A DNA stretch of 64,000 nucleotides from Burkholderiaceae bacterium (GCA_026125795.1 JAHCKM010000001.1:930001-994000); one strand, 5' to 3'; shown: positions 8,371 through 17,075, counted from the stretch's first letter. Translations and numbers: made by a program. Notes: a model not told the origin generated them from the letters alone.

Positions 8371-8859
8371 TTGACCTTGAGACCGTCGGCCACTGAGCAG
8401 GAGTTGTTCGGCACGCTGGTAGGGCAGGTGGCGCGCCTGTGGCGTAGCGAGCTTGACCGCAGGCTGGCATCCTTCGGGCTGACAGAGCCGCGCTGGCTGG
8501 TCCTCCTGTTCCTTTCGCGCATGGGCGGGTCGATGAGCCAGCGCGAGCTGGCCGAGGCGATGGGCGTGCAGGCCACCACGCTGGTGCACATCCTGGACAG
8601 TCTCGAAGCCGAGGGTCTCATCGAGCGGCGGACCGCCAGCAACGACCGGCGCAGCAACTCGCTGCATCTGGGCCGCAAGGCGGGCCCGGTCTTCGCGCGC
8701 ATCGAAGCCGCCGCGTCGGCACTGCGTTCGGAGATCCTTGCTGACGTCGCGGAGTCCGATCTGCGGACATGCCTTCGCGTGTTGCGGCTACTGTCCGGGC
8801 GCCTTGGCGGGCCGGCGCGTGCGGCGCGGCTGATGGGCGAGCAAGGGGGGCACTCCTAG
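8371..8859 (+). CDS. MarR family transcriptional regulator
   Basis: About 162 residues from TTG at 8371 (TTG at 8377 is an alternative). No in-frame ATG exists near the domain start; an ATG at 8366 hits a stop at once. Winged helix region 'MSQRELAEAMGVQATTLVHILDSLEAEGLIERR' with the wing 'TASNDRRSNSLHL' is textbook MarR. It is followed, 50 bases later, by the EmrA/EmrB-type efflux pair, which it very likely represses; the inverted repeats at 8348-8367 are the candidate operator. Confidence 0.88.
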   Translation: MTLRPSATEQELFGTLVGQVARLWRSELDRRLASFGLTEPRWLVLLFLSRMGGSMSQRELAEAMGVQATTLVHILDSLEAEGLIERRTASNDRRSNSLHLGRKAGPVFARIEAAASALRSEILADVAESDLRTCLRVLRLLSGRLGGPARAARLMGEQGGHS

Positions 8860-8909
8860 AAGCGGGGCCGCGCCGGCCCGGGCTTACCCGCGGCGTCAAC
8901 GACGAAAGC

Positions 8910-10082
8910 ATGCCCATGGATCAGAAGGTCGACCCCAGTGCCACCGCGCCGCAAGCGGCGCAGGAGCATGTCGAGCTTTCGACGCGCGGCGAGCCGTGGC
9001 GCCGCCGCCAACGCTCCTGGCGCACCTACGTGGCAACGCTCGCGGGGCTGGCGGCGCTGGGCACAGGCGGGTGGTGGCTGCACCGGCAGTTCACACATGT
9101 CGTCGTGACCGACGCGCGCGTCGCCGCCGACATGGTGGTGGTCAGCAGCCGATTGCCCGGCCGCGTCCTTGCGATCGAAGTGAGGGAAGGCGACCCGGTG
9201 AGCAAGGGCGCCGTGCTGGTGCGCGTGGACGACCGCGAGAGCCGCGCTCAGGCGCTCGAGCTCCAGGCGCAGCTGGCCGGCGTGCCGCTTCGGCGGGAGG
9301 AAATCGAGGCGCGCATCACGCTGTCTGACCGGCAGACGAGCAGCGAGATTGCGGTGCAGAAGGCGAACGTCAGGGCGGCCGAAGCCGCGCTGGCCGCAGC
9401 GACCGCGCAGCGCGATCTGGCCTCGGCCGAGCACGAACGCATCGTCGACCTGGTTCGCCAGGGCATGGTCACGCAGTCGCGCCGGGACCAGACGCTCGCC
9501 GCGCTCGAGACGGCGCGCCATGGGGTATCCAGCGCGGAGGCCAGCCTGCAGAAGGCGCGTGCGTCGGTCGCCCAGGCGCAGGCCGCGCGCGAGACCCTCA
9601 ACGTGCTGAACCGCCAGCGTGCCGAACTCGGGCCGGAAGAGGCGCGACTTCGTGCGGCGCGCTCGCGCGTGCAGCTCGACGTCGAGGACCGCGTCGTCAC
9701 GATGCCCTTCGACGGCGTGGTGAACCGGCTCTTCGTCGACAAGGACGAATATGTGGCTGCCGGGCAGCGGCTGCTGATGCTGCACGATCCGGCGCGCGTG
9801 CGGGTAGAGGCGAACGTGAAGGAGACCGACATCCGCTTCTTCCGGCCGGGCAAGACGGTCTCGATCAGCGTCGACGCGCTGCCGGGCCGCACCTTCGAAG
9901 GCACGATCGAGCGCGTGGGGCAAGCCGCCACCAGCGAGTTCGCGCTGCTGCCCAACCCCAACCCGAGCGGGAACTTCACCAAGATCACCCAACGGCTTCC
10001 CGTGCGTGTATCGGTGCGGCAGGTCGATGGCATGCTGAAGCCGGGCATGATGGTCGAGATCGAAGTCGCGACCAATGACTAG
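8910..10082 (+). CDS. HlyD/EmrA-type membrane fusion protein
   Basis: 390 residues. A basic N-terminal tail is followed by one membrane segment ('YVATLAGLAALGTGGWWL', about 35-55), then a biotinyl-lipoyl-like half ('VVSSRLPGRVLAIEVREGD'), a long coiled-coil hairpin (about 110-240, Ala/Gln/Arg rich), the second lipoyl half ('RVVTMPFDGVVNRLFVDKDEYV') and a beta-barrel domain. It acts in the periplasm as adaptor between the inner-membrane MFS pump and an outer-membrane channel. Start at ATG 8910 (ATG 8916 also possible). Its stop overlaps the pump gene start by 8 bases. Confidence 0.92.
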   Translation: MPMDQKVDPSATAPQAAQEHVELSTRGEPWRRRQRSWRTYVATLAGLAALGTGGWWLHRQFTHVVVTDARVAADMVVVSSRLPGRVLAIEVREGDPVSKGAVLVRVDDRESRAQALELQAQLAGVPLRREEIEARITLSDRQTSSEIAVQKANVRAAEAALAAATAQRDLASAEHERIVDLVRQGMVTQSRRDQTLAALETARHGVSSAEASLQKARASVAQAQAARETLNVLNRQRAELGPEEARLRAARSRVQLDVEDRVVTMPFDGVVNRLFVDKDEYVAAGQRLLMLHDPARVRVEANVKETDIRFFRPGKTVSISVDALPGRTFEGTIERVGQAATSEFALLPNPNPSGNFTKITQRLPVRVSVRQVDGMLKPGMMVEIEVATND

Positions 10083-11670
10083 CGAGGTGACTGGCGAGGC
10101 CCCCGGGGGCGTGCCGCGCGCGGCCAGCACGCAGGATCTGTTCGCGCGGTACGGCCCTTCGTACCGCTGGCTGGCGACACTGACCGTGATGACCGGGACG
10201 ATCGCCACGGTGCTCTCGTCGACCATCGTGAACGTCGCGCTGCCCGACATGATGGGTGCATTCGGCATGGGGCAGGACAAGGCACAGCTGCTGGCGGCAG
10301 GCTTCCTTGCGGCGATGACGGCGACCATGCTGGTCAGCGCGTGGATGGTCGACGCACTGGGGCAGCGCATGACCTATGTGGCGACGCTGCTCGCGTTCCT
10401 GGCGGGCTCGACGCTCGGCGGGCTCGCGCCGTCCGAAGGGGTGCTCGTGCTGGCACGCATCCTCGAAGGCGGTGCTGCCGGAATGCTGCAGCCACTGGCC
10501 ATGCAGGTGATCTTCCAGGTGTTCCCGCCCGACAAGCGCGGCGCCGCCATGGGCATCTACGGCATCGGCGTGGTGCTGGCGCCGGCGCTCGGCCCGGTGC
10601 TCGGCGGCTTGGTCGTTGACACGTTCAGCTGGCGCTACGTGTTCTTCCTGCCGCTGCCGTTCTGCGTCCTGGGCATCCTGCTGGGGACCGTGTTCCTGCC
10701 AGAGCGTGAGCAGGCCGGGCCGGTGCGGCCCTTCGACTGGCTCGGCCTGGGATTGCTGGCACTGTTCCTGCTGACCCTGCTCGACGGCCTGACGCATGGG
10801 CAGCGCGACGGATGGGGCTCGGACCGCGTTGTCATCGTGTTCGCCGCCGCGCTGGCCTCGGCGGCCGCCTTCCTCGCATGGGAACTGCACACGCCGTCGC
10901 CGATGCTGCACCTGGCGATGTTCGCGAATCGGACCTTCGCCGGGGCGGCCATCGTCTCGTTCATCTTCGGCGCCGGCATCTTCGGCTCGACGTTCCTGAT
11001 CCCGCTGTTCGTGCAGATCGTCCAGGGCTACACGCCAACGCGCTCGGGCCTGCTGCTGATGCCGGGCGGACTCATCATGGGCATCATGTTCCCGCTGGCT
11101 GGCCGCCTCGCCGACCGGGCACCCGCCTACGCCACGACGATCATGATCGGTCTCGGCATCTTCGCCGTGTCGTCGTTCCTGATGGCTTCGGCGGACACCC
11201 AGACGTCGTTCTGGCAGTTCGCCTGGTGGGTGGTGATGGGTCGCGTCGGACTGAGCTTCATCATGCCGAGCCTGAGCGCTGGGGCACTGAGAGCGCTGCC
11301 CCTGCACCTGATCGGACAGGGCTCGGGAACGCTGAACTTCACCCGTCAGCTCGGTGGGGCGATCGGCGTCAACCTGCTGTCCGTCAACCTCGAGCGGCGC
11401 ACTCAGCTTTACGTGGACGGATTCACCTCGGCACAGAACGCGGCCAACGCAACGACGACGGAGTTTCTCAAGGGCGTCGGAGAGCTGCTGGCGCAGTCGG
11501 GTCTGCCCGCCGCCCAGTGGCAGGCGAGCGCGACGAACCATCTCGGCCAGGTCATTTACGCCCAGGCCAACGTGCTCGGCTACCGCGACAGCTTCTTCGT
11601 CGTCGGCTGCATCTTCGTGGTCGGCCTGCTGCCGGCGCTGCTGATGGGGCGCCGAAGAGGCGCGCGTTGA
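10075..11670 (+). CDS. DHA2 family MFS drug transporter (EmrB type)
   Basis: 531 residues with the 14 hydrophobic segments expected of DHA2 drug:proton antiporters. Motif A-like 'GFLAAMTATMLVSAWMVDALG' and 'GAAMGIYGIGVVLAPALGPVLGG' (motif C) are visible. The ATG overlaps the membrane-fusion gene, so the two are translated together as a tripartite efflux pump, probably exporting lipophilic or acidic compounds met during catabolism. The last residues are basic (GRRRGAR). Confidence 0.93.
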   Translation: MTSEVTGEAPGGVPRAASTQDLFARYGPSYRWLATLTVMTGTIATVLSSTIVNVALPDMMGAFGMGQDKAQLLAAGFLAAMTATMLVSAWMVDALGQRMTYVATLLAFLAGSTLGGLAPSEGVLVLARILEGGAAGMLQPLAMQVIFQVFPPDKRGAAMGIYGIGVVLAPALGPVLGGLVVDTFSWRYVFFLPLPFCVLGILLGTVFLPEREQAGPVRPFDWLGLGLLALFLLTLLDGLTHGQRDGWGSDRVVIVFAAALASAAAFLAWELHTPSPMLHLAMFANRTFAGAAIVSFIFGAGIFGSTFLIPLFVQIVQGYTPTRSGLLLMPGGLIMGIMFPLAGRLADRAPAYATTIMIGLGIFAVSSFLMASADTQTSFWQFAWWVVMGRVGLSFIMPSLSAGALRALPLHLIGQGSGTLNFTRQLGGAIGVNLLSVNLERRTQLYVDGFTSAQNAANATTTEFLKGVGELLAQSGLPAAQWQASATNHLGQVIYAQANVLGYRDSFFVVGCIFVVGLLPALLMGRRRGAR

Positions 11671-12050
11671 TCGCGCGCCGAGCAGGCGCCGCGAAGCTCG
11701 CCAGCCCCGCGCCGTTCCGGTAGCGGCTGCGCCGATCGATGACGGTTGCCCGTGGCTGGGCCGAGGGCCCACCGCCGAACGACCACCTCGCCCGGGCAAG
11801 GCGCCCCAAACGGGTCAGAGGCGGTCGCCGCCGTGTTCGCCGATGATTGGCCCCGGGCCGGGACGTGCTGCCCTGGTCCGGCGAGGCGTGCAGCACGCGG
11901 ACATGCGTCGAGCGAGCTGTCCCAAGACCGGCGTCCCGCATGCAGTGGGAGACGGGCATTCATTCATTCTGGTCGAGCAACCAAACATTTGTTATGTTAT
12001 ACGGCTCTCTTGGCAAGCTAGGCTTGCTTCACACGAAGGGAGTACTCGCC
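11671..12050. promoter_or_regulatory. Non-coding 380-bp region with Bug-gene promoter elements
   Basis: No convincing gene lies here. The right end turns AT-rich and holds AACATTTGTTATGTTAT (11984-12000), the motif also found at 3689-3705, then a GCAAGC/GCTTGC inverted repeat at 12013-12027 and a ribosome site (GAAGGGA, near 12035-12041) ahead of GTG 12051. A short tandem CATT repeat occurs at 11958-11969. The left part shows nothing distinctive. Confidence 0.5.
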
Positions 12051-13043
12051 GTGAACAGACCGACCGTTCGCCGCGCCGCGCTGAGCGCCGGCGCGGCACT
12101 GATGCTGGCCGGCGCGACCTTCGCGGCGGCGCTGGCACAGCCAGCCTACCCGAACAGGCCGGTGCGCATCATCGTCCCGTCGACGCCGGCCGGCGTGCTG
12201 GACAACGTGGCGCGCACGCTGGCCCTGCGGCTGGTCGACCAGCTCGGCCAGCCGATCGTCATCGAGAACAAGGGCGGCGCCGGCGGCAACATCGGCGCGG
12301 AGGCGGCAGCGCGTTCGCCGGCCGACGGCTACACGCTGTTCATCGGCTTCAACGCCACGCACGGCGCCAACCTGGCACTGTTCGGCAAACTCAGCTATGA
12401 CCCCGTCGGTGATTTCGCCCCGATCTCGCTGCTGGCTTCCGTGCCCAACATCGTCTCGGTTCATCCTTCGGTGCCGGTCAACACGCTCGCCGAGCTGGTG
12501 GCGTTGGCCAAGGGCAAGCCCGGCCAGCTGAGCTACGCATCGTCGGGCAACGGAACATCGACGCACTTGGCTGCGGAACTGTTCAAGGCCGCGGCCGGCA
12601 TCGACATCGTCCACATTCCCTACAAGGGCAGTGCGCCGGCGGTGGCCGACGTGATCGCCGGCCAGGTGCCGATCATCTTCGACAGCGTGGCCTCGTCCAC
12701 GGTGCAGGTCAGGGCCGGCAAGCTGAAGGCGCTGGCCGCCACCAGCCCAAGGCGCCTGGCCGTGCTGCCCGAACTGCCCACGGTGGCCGAATCGGGCTAC
12801 CCGGGTTTCCAGTCCACCGCCTGGGTGGGCCTGCTGGCGCCCGCCGGCACGCCCCAGGCTGTCGTCGAGCAGATCAATGCTGCGGTCCTCAAGGTGATGG
12901 CGCTGCCCGAGACGCGCGATCGCATGGCCGCTTTCGGCGCCGAGACGATCACGTCGACGCCCGCGGAGTTCGCCGCCCACATCCGGTCCGAGATGACCAG
13001 CCTCGGCAAGGTGATCCGCGACGCCAACATCAAGGTGAACTGA
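12051..13043 (+). CDS. Bug-family (TctC-type) periplasmic solute-binding protein
   Basis: 330 residues from GTG 12051. A signal peptide ending near 'AAALAQPAYPNRP' is followed by the Bug signature 'RIIVPSTPAGVLDNVAR', 'IENKGGAGGNIGAEAAA', 'LSYASSGNGTSTHLAAELF' and 'HIPYKGSAPAVADVIAGQV'. These proteins bind small carboxylates in the periplasm. No TctA/TctB membrane partners are adjacent, as is common for the expanded Bug families of Burkholderiales. It stands alone between an efflux operon and a convergent hydrolase. Confidence 0.93.
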   Translation: MNRPTVRRAALSAGAALMLAGATFAAALAQPAYPNRPVRIIVPSTPAGVLDNVARTLALRLVDQLGQPIVIENKGGAGGNIGAEAAARSPADGYTLFIGFNATHGANLALFGKLSYDPVGDFAPISLLASVPNIVSVHPSVPVNTLAELVALAKGKPGQLSYASSGNGTSTHLAAELFKAAAGIDIVHIPYKGSAPAVADVIAGQVPIIFDSVASSTVQVRAGKLKALAATSPRRLAVLPELPTVAESGYPGFQSTAWVGLLAPAGTPQAVVEQINAAVLKVMALPETRDRMAAFGAETITSTPAEFAAHIRSEMTSLGKVIRDANIKVN

Positions 13044-13113
13044 GCTGTAAACGAACCCGACACGCGCGCTCATCCGGCTCGGCGAGCCCGGCTCGTCGTT
13101 GCGAATGCTCGCG

Positions 13114-13127
13114 GTAGCCCGGGCTAC
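13114..13127. repeat. 14-bp perfect palindrome between convergent genes
   Basis: GTAGCCCGGGCTAC is self-complementary without a loop. It lies 70 bases after the Bug gene stop in the 231-base convergent space. It could be part of a bidirectional terminator or a protein site; there is no T-run. Confidence 0.35.
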
Positions 13128-13166
13128 GGCCGTGCTTCGAGCCAGTGCAGTGTTTGCTTCTCGACG

Positions 13167-13183
13167 GAACCTAGTCTAGGTTC
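13167..13183. repeat. 17-bp perfect inverted repeat
   Basis: GAACCTAG-T-CTAGGTTC is an 8-bp perfect inverted repeat about a single T. It lies between the convergent Bug and hydrolase genes, where no promoter is expected. The short spacing looks more like a dimeric protein site than a terminator. Confidence 0.4.
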
Positions 13184-13274
13184 GCAGCTTCTGACCCGAG
13201 CCTGACCCGACGCAGGATCCTTCGTTCCTTCCCGGCGGCGACCCGCGCTGCACGGCGCGGCGCGCCCACCGTGG

Positions 13275-14234
13275 TCAGGGCACGTCGACCGTGTCCGCAC
13301 CCGTGTCGCCGGCGAGCGGACGCACCGGGTGCGGCGGGTGCGCCGGCGGCCCGCCGACGGGCACGACGCGGGCGAGGAAGTCGATCACGGCGCCGGCGAA
13401 GATGTCGTTGCGATCGCCCGCCACCATGTGGCCCGCGCCGCTGACGTTGACATATTCCGCGGTCGGGCACAGCGCCAGGAACTCCTGTGAGCCGGCCTCG
13501 GTCAGCACATCCGACAGGCCGCCGCGCACCAGCAGGGTCGGCAGGCGCAGGTTCACAGAGCAGGCTTCCAGCCGCCTGGTGCGCTGCTCGAGGTTGAATC
13601 CGCCAGCGCGGTAGCGCGGGTCCCAGTGCCAGTGGTAGCGGCCGTCGGCGCCCAGGCGCACGTTCTTGGCCAGGCCGTCGAGCGTGGGCGGGCGCCTGCG
13701 GTGGGGCTGGTAGGTGCCGATCGCCTGCGCCACTTCCTCCAGCGAGGCGAAGCCATCGGGCTTCAGGCGCATGAAGGCCTGAATGTGGTCGACGCCGGCG
13801 GACTCGATGCGCGGCGCGATGTCCACCAGCACCAGCGCGGTGGCGTCGACATGCGCTTCACCCACCGCCACCAGGCTGGTGCCGCCGCCCATCGATGCCC
13901 CAACCAGCACCGGCCGGCGCTGGCCCAGCGCGGCGACCACGCACTGCAGGTCGCGGACCATCGCGTCCTGCCCGTAGACGCCGTCGGGCGCCCAGTCGCT
14001 GTCGCCATGGCCGCGCGCATCGAAGGCGACGGCGCGATAGCCGGCCGCACCGAGCGTCTCACCGGTGCCCTTCCAGGCGTGGCGCGTCTGCCCGCCGCCG
14101 TGCTGCAGCAGCACCAGCGGCCCGTCGGGTGGGCCCCAGGCATCACCGGCGATGCGCACACCGCCATGTCCGGGCCAGCGGTGCATCGGCTCGGGCGTGC
14201 CGGGCAGGCGGGTGAGGACGGTTCGCTCGTTCAC
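13275..14234 (-). CDS. Alpha/beta-fold hydrolase
   Basis: 319 residues. Oxyanion strand 'VLLQHGGGQTRHAW', nucleophile elbow 'VGASMGGGTS' with Ser114, an acid region near 'LLVRGGLSDVL' and the catalytic His in 'SGAGHMVAGD' near residue 274. It resembles esterase/epoxide-hydrolase/C-C-hydrolase members. A good ribosome site (GGAGAGACC) precedes the ATG at 14232-14234. It is the last gene of the long minus-strand operon. A lactone or ester hydrolase role would suit a pathway that also has a Baeyer-Villiger enzyme, but that is inference. Confidence 0.9.
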   Translation of the reverse strand: MNERTVLTRLPGTPEPMHRWPGHGGVRIAGDAWGPPDGPLVLLQHGGGQTRHAWKGTGETLGAAGYRAVAFDARGHGDSDWAPDGVYGQDAMVRDLQCVVAALGQRRPVLVGASMGGGTSLVAVGEAHVDATALVLVDIAPRIESAGVDHIQAFMRLKPDGFASLEEVAQAIGTYQPHRRRPPTLDGLAKNVRLGADGRYHWHWDPRYRAGGFNLEQRTRRLEACSVNLRLPTLLVRGGLSDVLTEAGSQEFLALCPTAEYVNVSGAGHMVAGDRNDIFAGAVIDFLARVVPVGGPPAHPPHPVRPLAGDTGADTVDVP

Positions 14235-14289
14235 GGTGGTCTCTCCTTGCGGCCATTGGCCGGAACTGTTGCGCCAGCCGACGCAACCT

Positions 14290-14785
14290 TCATGCCTTGC
14301 CCGCTGCGATGGCCGGGGCGTGTTGCGGGATCGGGTTGTTGCGGCCGGCGAGCTCGGTGTTGCGGCCGATCAGCGCGAGGCCGCGCGCCCACAGCGACGG
14401 GCCTGGTCCCATGTCGGCGCCGGTGGCGCCCAGCGGCAGCAGCTGGCCGTGTGCGGCCTGCTCGGCCCGTTCGACGGCGGTGGTCAGCTGCCAGTGCCGG
14501 CCTTCGAAACCGCATTCGCCGGCCACCGCGCCCTGGATCGATTCGGGCGCACCGGTGGTCGTCGTCTGCGCGACGATGACGCTGGGCGTCAGATGTTGGT
14601 CGGTGTCGGCCATCATCCGCGCGCTTGTCCATGCGCTTGGCAGGCGCGCTGGGCGTCTGCCCGGTGGCGCCGAGGAAGATCATGTCGATGAAATTGAGGC
14701 GGCCGAGAGTCTCGGTGGCGAGGCTGAGGCCGCGCACGAGGATGTCGTCGCGAGTCGCGTATCCGATCAGGGTCTTGATGGTCAC
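14290..14785 (-). pseudogene. Citryl-CoA-lyase/citrate-synthase-like gene, frameshifted and internally deleted
   Basis: From ATG 14785 one frame reads 'MTIKTLIGYATRDDILVRGL' and 'RLNFIDMIFLGATGQTPSAPAKRM', the start of a citrate-synthase-fold citryl-CoA-lyase-like protein. Homology then continues in the next frame from about 14616: 'MMADTDQHLTPSVIVAQTTTTG' (split here: APESIQGAVAGE), the family's 'HGLTPSAIVAR...GAPESLQGAVAAG' region. It then jumps to a C-terminal-like 'LWARGLALIGRNTELAG', so roughly the middle half is missing. One frameshift plus an internal deletion leaves about 165 codons of a protein normally near 270. It is a decaying gene downstream of the MaoC gene. Confidence 0.65.
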
Positions 14786-14798
14786 GGCCGGACTCTGC

Positions 14799-15275
14799 TC
14801 AAGCGATGCGCCGGCGCACCAGCAGCTTCCAAACGCCCTCGACCACGACCTCGCCGCGCTGGTTGATGACCTGGCGCCGGAAGGCCACGACGCCGCGGTC
14901 GGGCCTGGAGGTTTCGCGCTTCTCGGCCACTTCCACGCGCACGCGCAGCGTGTCGCCGATGAAGGTGGGTTTGGGGAAGCGGCACTGGATGTCGAGCAGT
15001 CCCATCAGGCTGGGTTCGAGGTGCAGGTTGAGCTGCATGCGCGTGACCAGCCCCGACATCACCGACAGCACCAGCAGGCCGTGCGCGATGCGCTGGCCGT
15101 AGGGCGAGCCTGCGGCGAACTCGGCGTCCACGTGCAGGCGGTTGAAGTCGGCCGACAGGCAGGCGAAGTTGACGACATCGGCTTCGGTGACGGTCCGCCT
15201 CGGGCTGTCGAAGCTGTCGCCGATGGCCAGATCCTCGAAGAAGCAGGGCTCGGCACGCAGGCCGGACAGGTTCAT
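14799..15275 (-). CDS. MaoC-like hydratase
   Basis: 158 residues with a single hotdog domain of the (R)-specific enoyl-CoA hydratase/MaoC type: 'FFEDLAIGDSF', 'TVTEADVVNFACLSADFNRLHVDAEFA' (split: the Asp/His pair of the hydratase site lies in ADFNRLHVD) and 'GQRIAHGLLVLSVMSGLV'. It hydrates a trans-2-enoyl-CoA. Its ATG overlaps the CoA-ligase stop in an ATGA junction. Very similar in pattern to the MaoC protein at 45422-45898, which also neighbours a CoA ligase. Confidence 0.92.
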   Translation of the reverse strand: MNLSGLRAEPCFFEDLAIGDSFDSPRRTVTEADVVNFACLSADFNRLHVDAEFAAGSPYGQRIAHGLLVLSVMSGLVTRMQLNLHLEPSLMGLLDIQCRFPKPTFIGDTLRVRVEVAEKRETSRPDRGVVAFRRQVINQRGEVVVEGVWKLLVRRRIA

Positions 15276-16801
15276 GAGGTTGCCTCGGGGCCTGTGGCCG
15301 CCAGGCCCAGGACCTGCTCGACGAGTCGGGTCTTGAGCACGCGGCCGGTGAGGTTCCTCGGTACCTCGGCCATGAAGACCACGCGCCGCGGCTTCTTGTA
15401 CGACGCCAGGCGGGCGGCGGCGAAGGCGGCGATGTCGTCGGCGCCGGGCTGCCGGCCGGCGCGCGGCACGATGACGGCGCAGAGCAGTTCGGTCCAGCGC
15501 TCGTCGGGCAGGCCGACGCAGTGCGCTTCGGCCACGTCAGGGTGCTGCTGCAGCGCCTCTTCGATCTCTGAGGCGTGAATGTTGATGCCGCCGCTCTTGA
15601 TGATGTCGCGCTTGCGGCCGACGAAGTGCAGCAGGCCGTCGGCATCCAGGCGCCCGAGGTCGCCGACGGTGAGGAAGTCGCCGCGCCGCGTGCTGGCGGT
15701 CAGTTCCGGGTCTTCGAAGTATTCGTCGTACTGCGACTCGCTGCGGCAGCAGATCTCGCCCACCTCGCCCGGCGCCACTTCGGCGCCGTCGTCGCCGAGC
15801 AGCTTGAGCTCCACGCCGAAGAAGGGCCGGCCGACGCAGTTGCCGTCGAGGTGCCGGCGCACCTCGGCGCCTTTGAGGTTGGCGTAGGGGCCGACTTCGC
15901 TGGACGCGGCGTAGATGTTGAGGACGCCGTCGCCGAAACGGGCGAGCAGCGTGCGCTTGAGCGCGCCCGAAAGCGCTCCGGCGCCCGACTGGATCACCCG
16001 CAGGCTGGACAGGTCGGCGCCGGCGAAGCGCGGGTGCTCGACCATCGCCTGCAGCATCACCGGCAGCAGCATGGTCGACTCGATGCGTTCGCTTTCGATG
16101 GCCTCGATCACCGCGCCGGCGTCGAAGTGTTCGTGCAGCCGGATGCTGGCACCCAGGTACAGGGGCAGCAGGGTGTAGACGCAGCCGGCGCCCAGGCAGA
16201 TCGGCAGCACGCACAGCGTGCGATCGTCCGTGCCGAAGCCCTGCTCGATAGCACGTTCCTCGAAGCCGAAGCGCGAACGCAGCGCGCCCTTCGGCCGGCC
16301 GGTCGTGCCCGAGGTATGCAGCATCACGGTGTTGGCGTCGCGGCCCTGCGGCACGGCGCCCGTGGCGCCGGCGAGCAGGGTCCGCCAGCGCAGCGCATCC
16401 GCCGGTGCCTTCCGCTCGGCGTCGGCGAACCAGATCCAGCGCCACGCCGGGTCGGCCAGCGCCCGGGCACGCTCGGCGAAACCCGAGCCCAGCAGCACGA
16501 AGCGTGCGTGCGCGGCGCCGATGCCGTGGTGCAGGTCTTCATCGGCCAGGCGGTAGTTCAGTGGCGCCGGGACCGCGCCGATGCCGGTCAGCGCGAAGTA
16601 GGCCACCAGCATGTCGGCATGGTTGTGCGACAGCATCGGCACCTTCTCGCCCGGCGCCAGGCCGAGCGCGGCCAGCGCGCACATCGCGCGCTCGGCGCGC
16701 GCCAGCAGCTCGGCGTAGCTCAGCGCGTCCTCGCGGAAGCGGATCGCCGTGCGCTGCGGATGGCGCCGCGCGTTGAGCTGCAGCGCGTGGTACAGGGTCA
16801 T
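15272..16801 (-). CDS. Acyl-CoA synthetase (AMP-forming)
   Basis: 509 residues from ATG 16801 (MTLYHALQLNARRHP); the open frame extends upstream only because of GC bias. P-loop 'LHTSGTTGRPKGAL' near residue 163, adenylate motif 'NIYAASSEVGPYANL' and hinge/C-terminal 'VGDLGRLDADGLLHFVGRKRD' with catalytic Lys in 'NLTGRVLKTRL'. It activates a carboxylic acid to its CoA ester. The loop 'ASSEVG' deviates from the usual 'YGxTE', so the acid may be unusual. It overlaps the MaoC gene by 4 bases. Confidence 0.92.
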   Translation of the reverse strand: MTLYHALQLNARRHPQRTAIRFREDALSYAELLARAERAMCALAALGLAPGEKVPMLSHNHADMLVAYFALTGIGAVPAPLNYRLADEDLHHGIGAAHARFVLLGSGFAERARALADPAWRWIWFADAERKAPADALRWRTLLAGATGAVPQGRDANTVMLHTSGTTGRPKGALRSRFGFEERAIEQGFGTDDRTLCVLPICLGAGCVYTLLPLYLGASIRLHEHFDAGAVIEAIESERIESTMLLPVMLQAMVEHPRFAGADLSSLRVIQSGAGALSGALKRTLLARFGDGVLNIYAASSEVGPYANLKGAEVRRHLDGNCVGRPFFGVELKLLGDDGAEVAPGEVGEICCRSESQYDEYFEDPELTASTRRGDFLTVGDLGRLDADGLLHFVGRKRDIIKSGGINIHASEIEEALQQHPDVAEAHCVGLPDERWTELLCAVIVPRAGRQPGADDIAAFAAARLASYKKPRRVVFMAEVPRNLTGRVLKTRLVEQVLGLAATGPEATS

Positions 16802-16865
16802 GCTCACTGGGATGCCCTCCGTGCTGCGCACTTCGGGATGAGCGCTTGGGAGCGGCCCGGCGCGC

Positions 16866-17030
16866 TCATGCCGGCGCCGTTCGGCGCAGCGGGGTGCGCG
16901 ACAAGGCGTTGTCCTCGATGCTTTCGTAGTGCGGCAGCCGGCGCACGCCGTCGGGTTGCGCCGTTTCGGCGCCGATGCCGCGGCCCGAGCCGGTGACGAT
17001 GCCAACCTTGTCCTGCAAGCCCAAGTGCAT
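16866..17030 (-). pseudogene. Remnant of an SDR dehydrogenase gene (internal deletion)
   Basis: From ATG 17030 the frame reads 'MHLGLQDKVGIVTGSGRGIG' followed by AETA, a perfect SDR start with the TGxxxGxG nucleotide-binding motif. After about 24 residues it jumps to 'RRLPHYESIEDNALSRTPLR' and stops. The second part resembles the late SDR region that normally precedes the 'PEDIA' motif. The core with the Tyr-x-x-x-Lys active site is gone, so the 54-codon product cannot be an enzyme. It fills most of the 274-base space between the racemase and ligase genes. Confidence 0.65.
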
Positions 17031-17075
17031 CGAAGCTCCGGAGTCGTGGCAACGGGGCGGCTCTGGAAGCGGCCC

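Noticed and set aside
13171-13274. C-terminal coding continuation beyond the hydrolase stop
   Set aside because: The frame that continues through this stretch is not the hydrolase frame and has no domain; the hydrolase ends at 13275.
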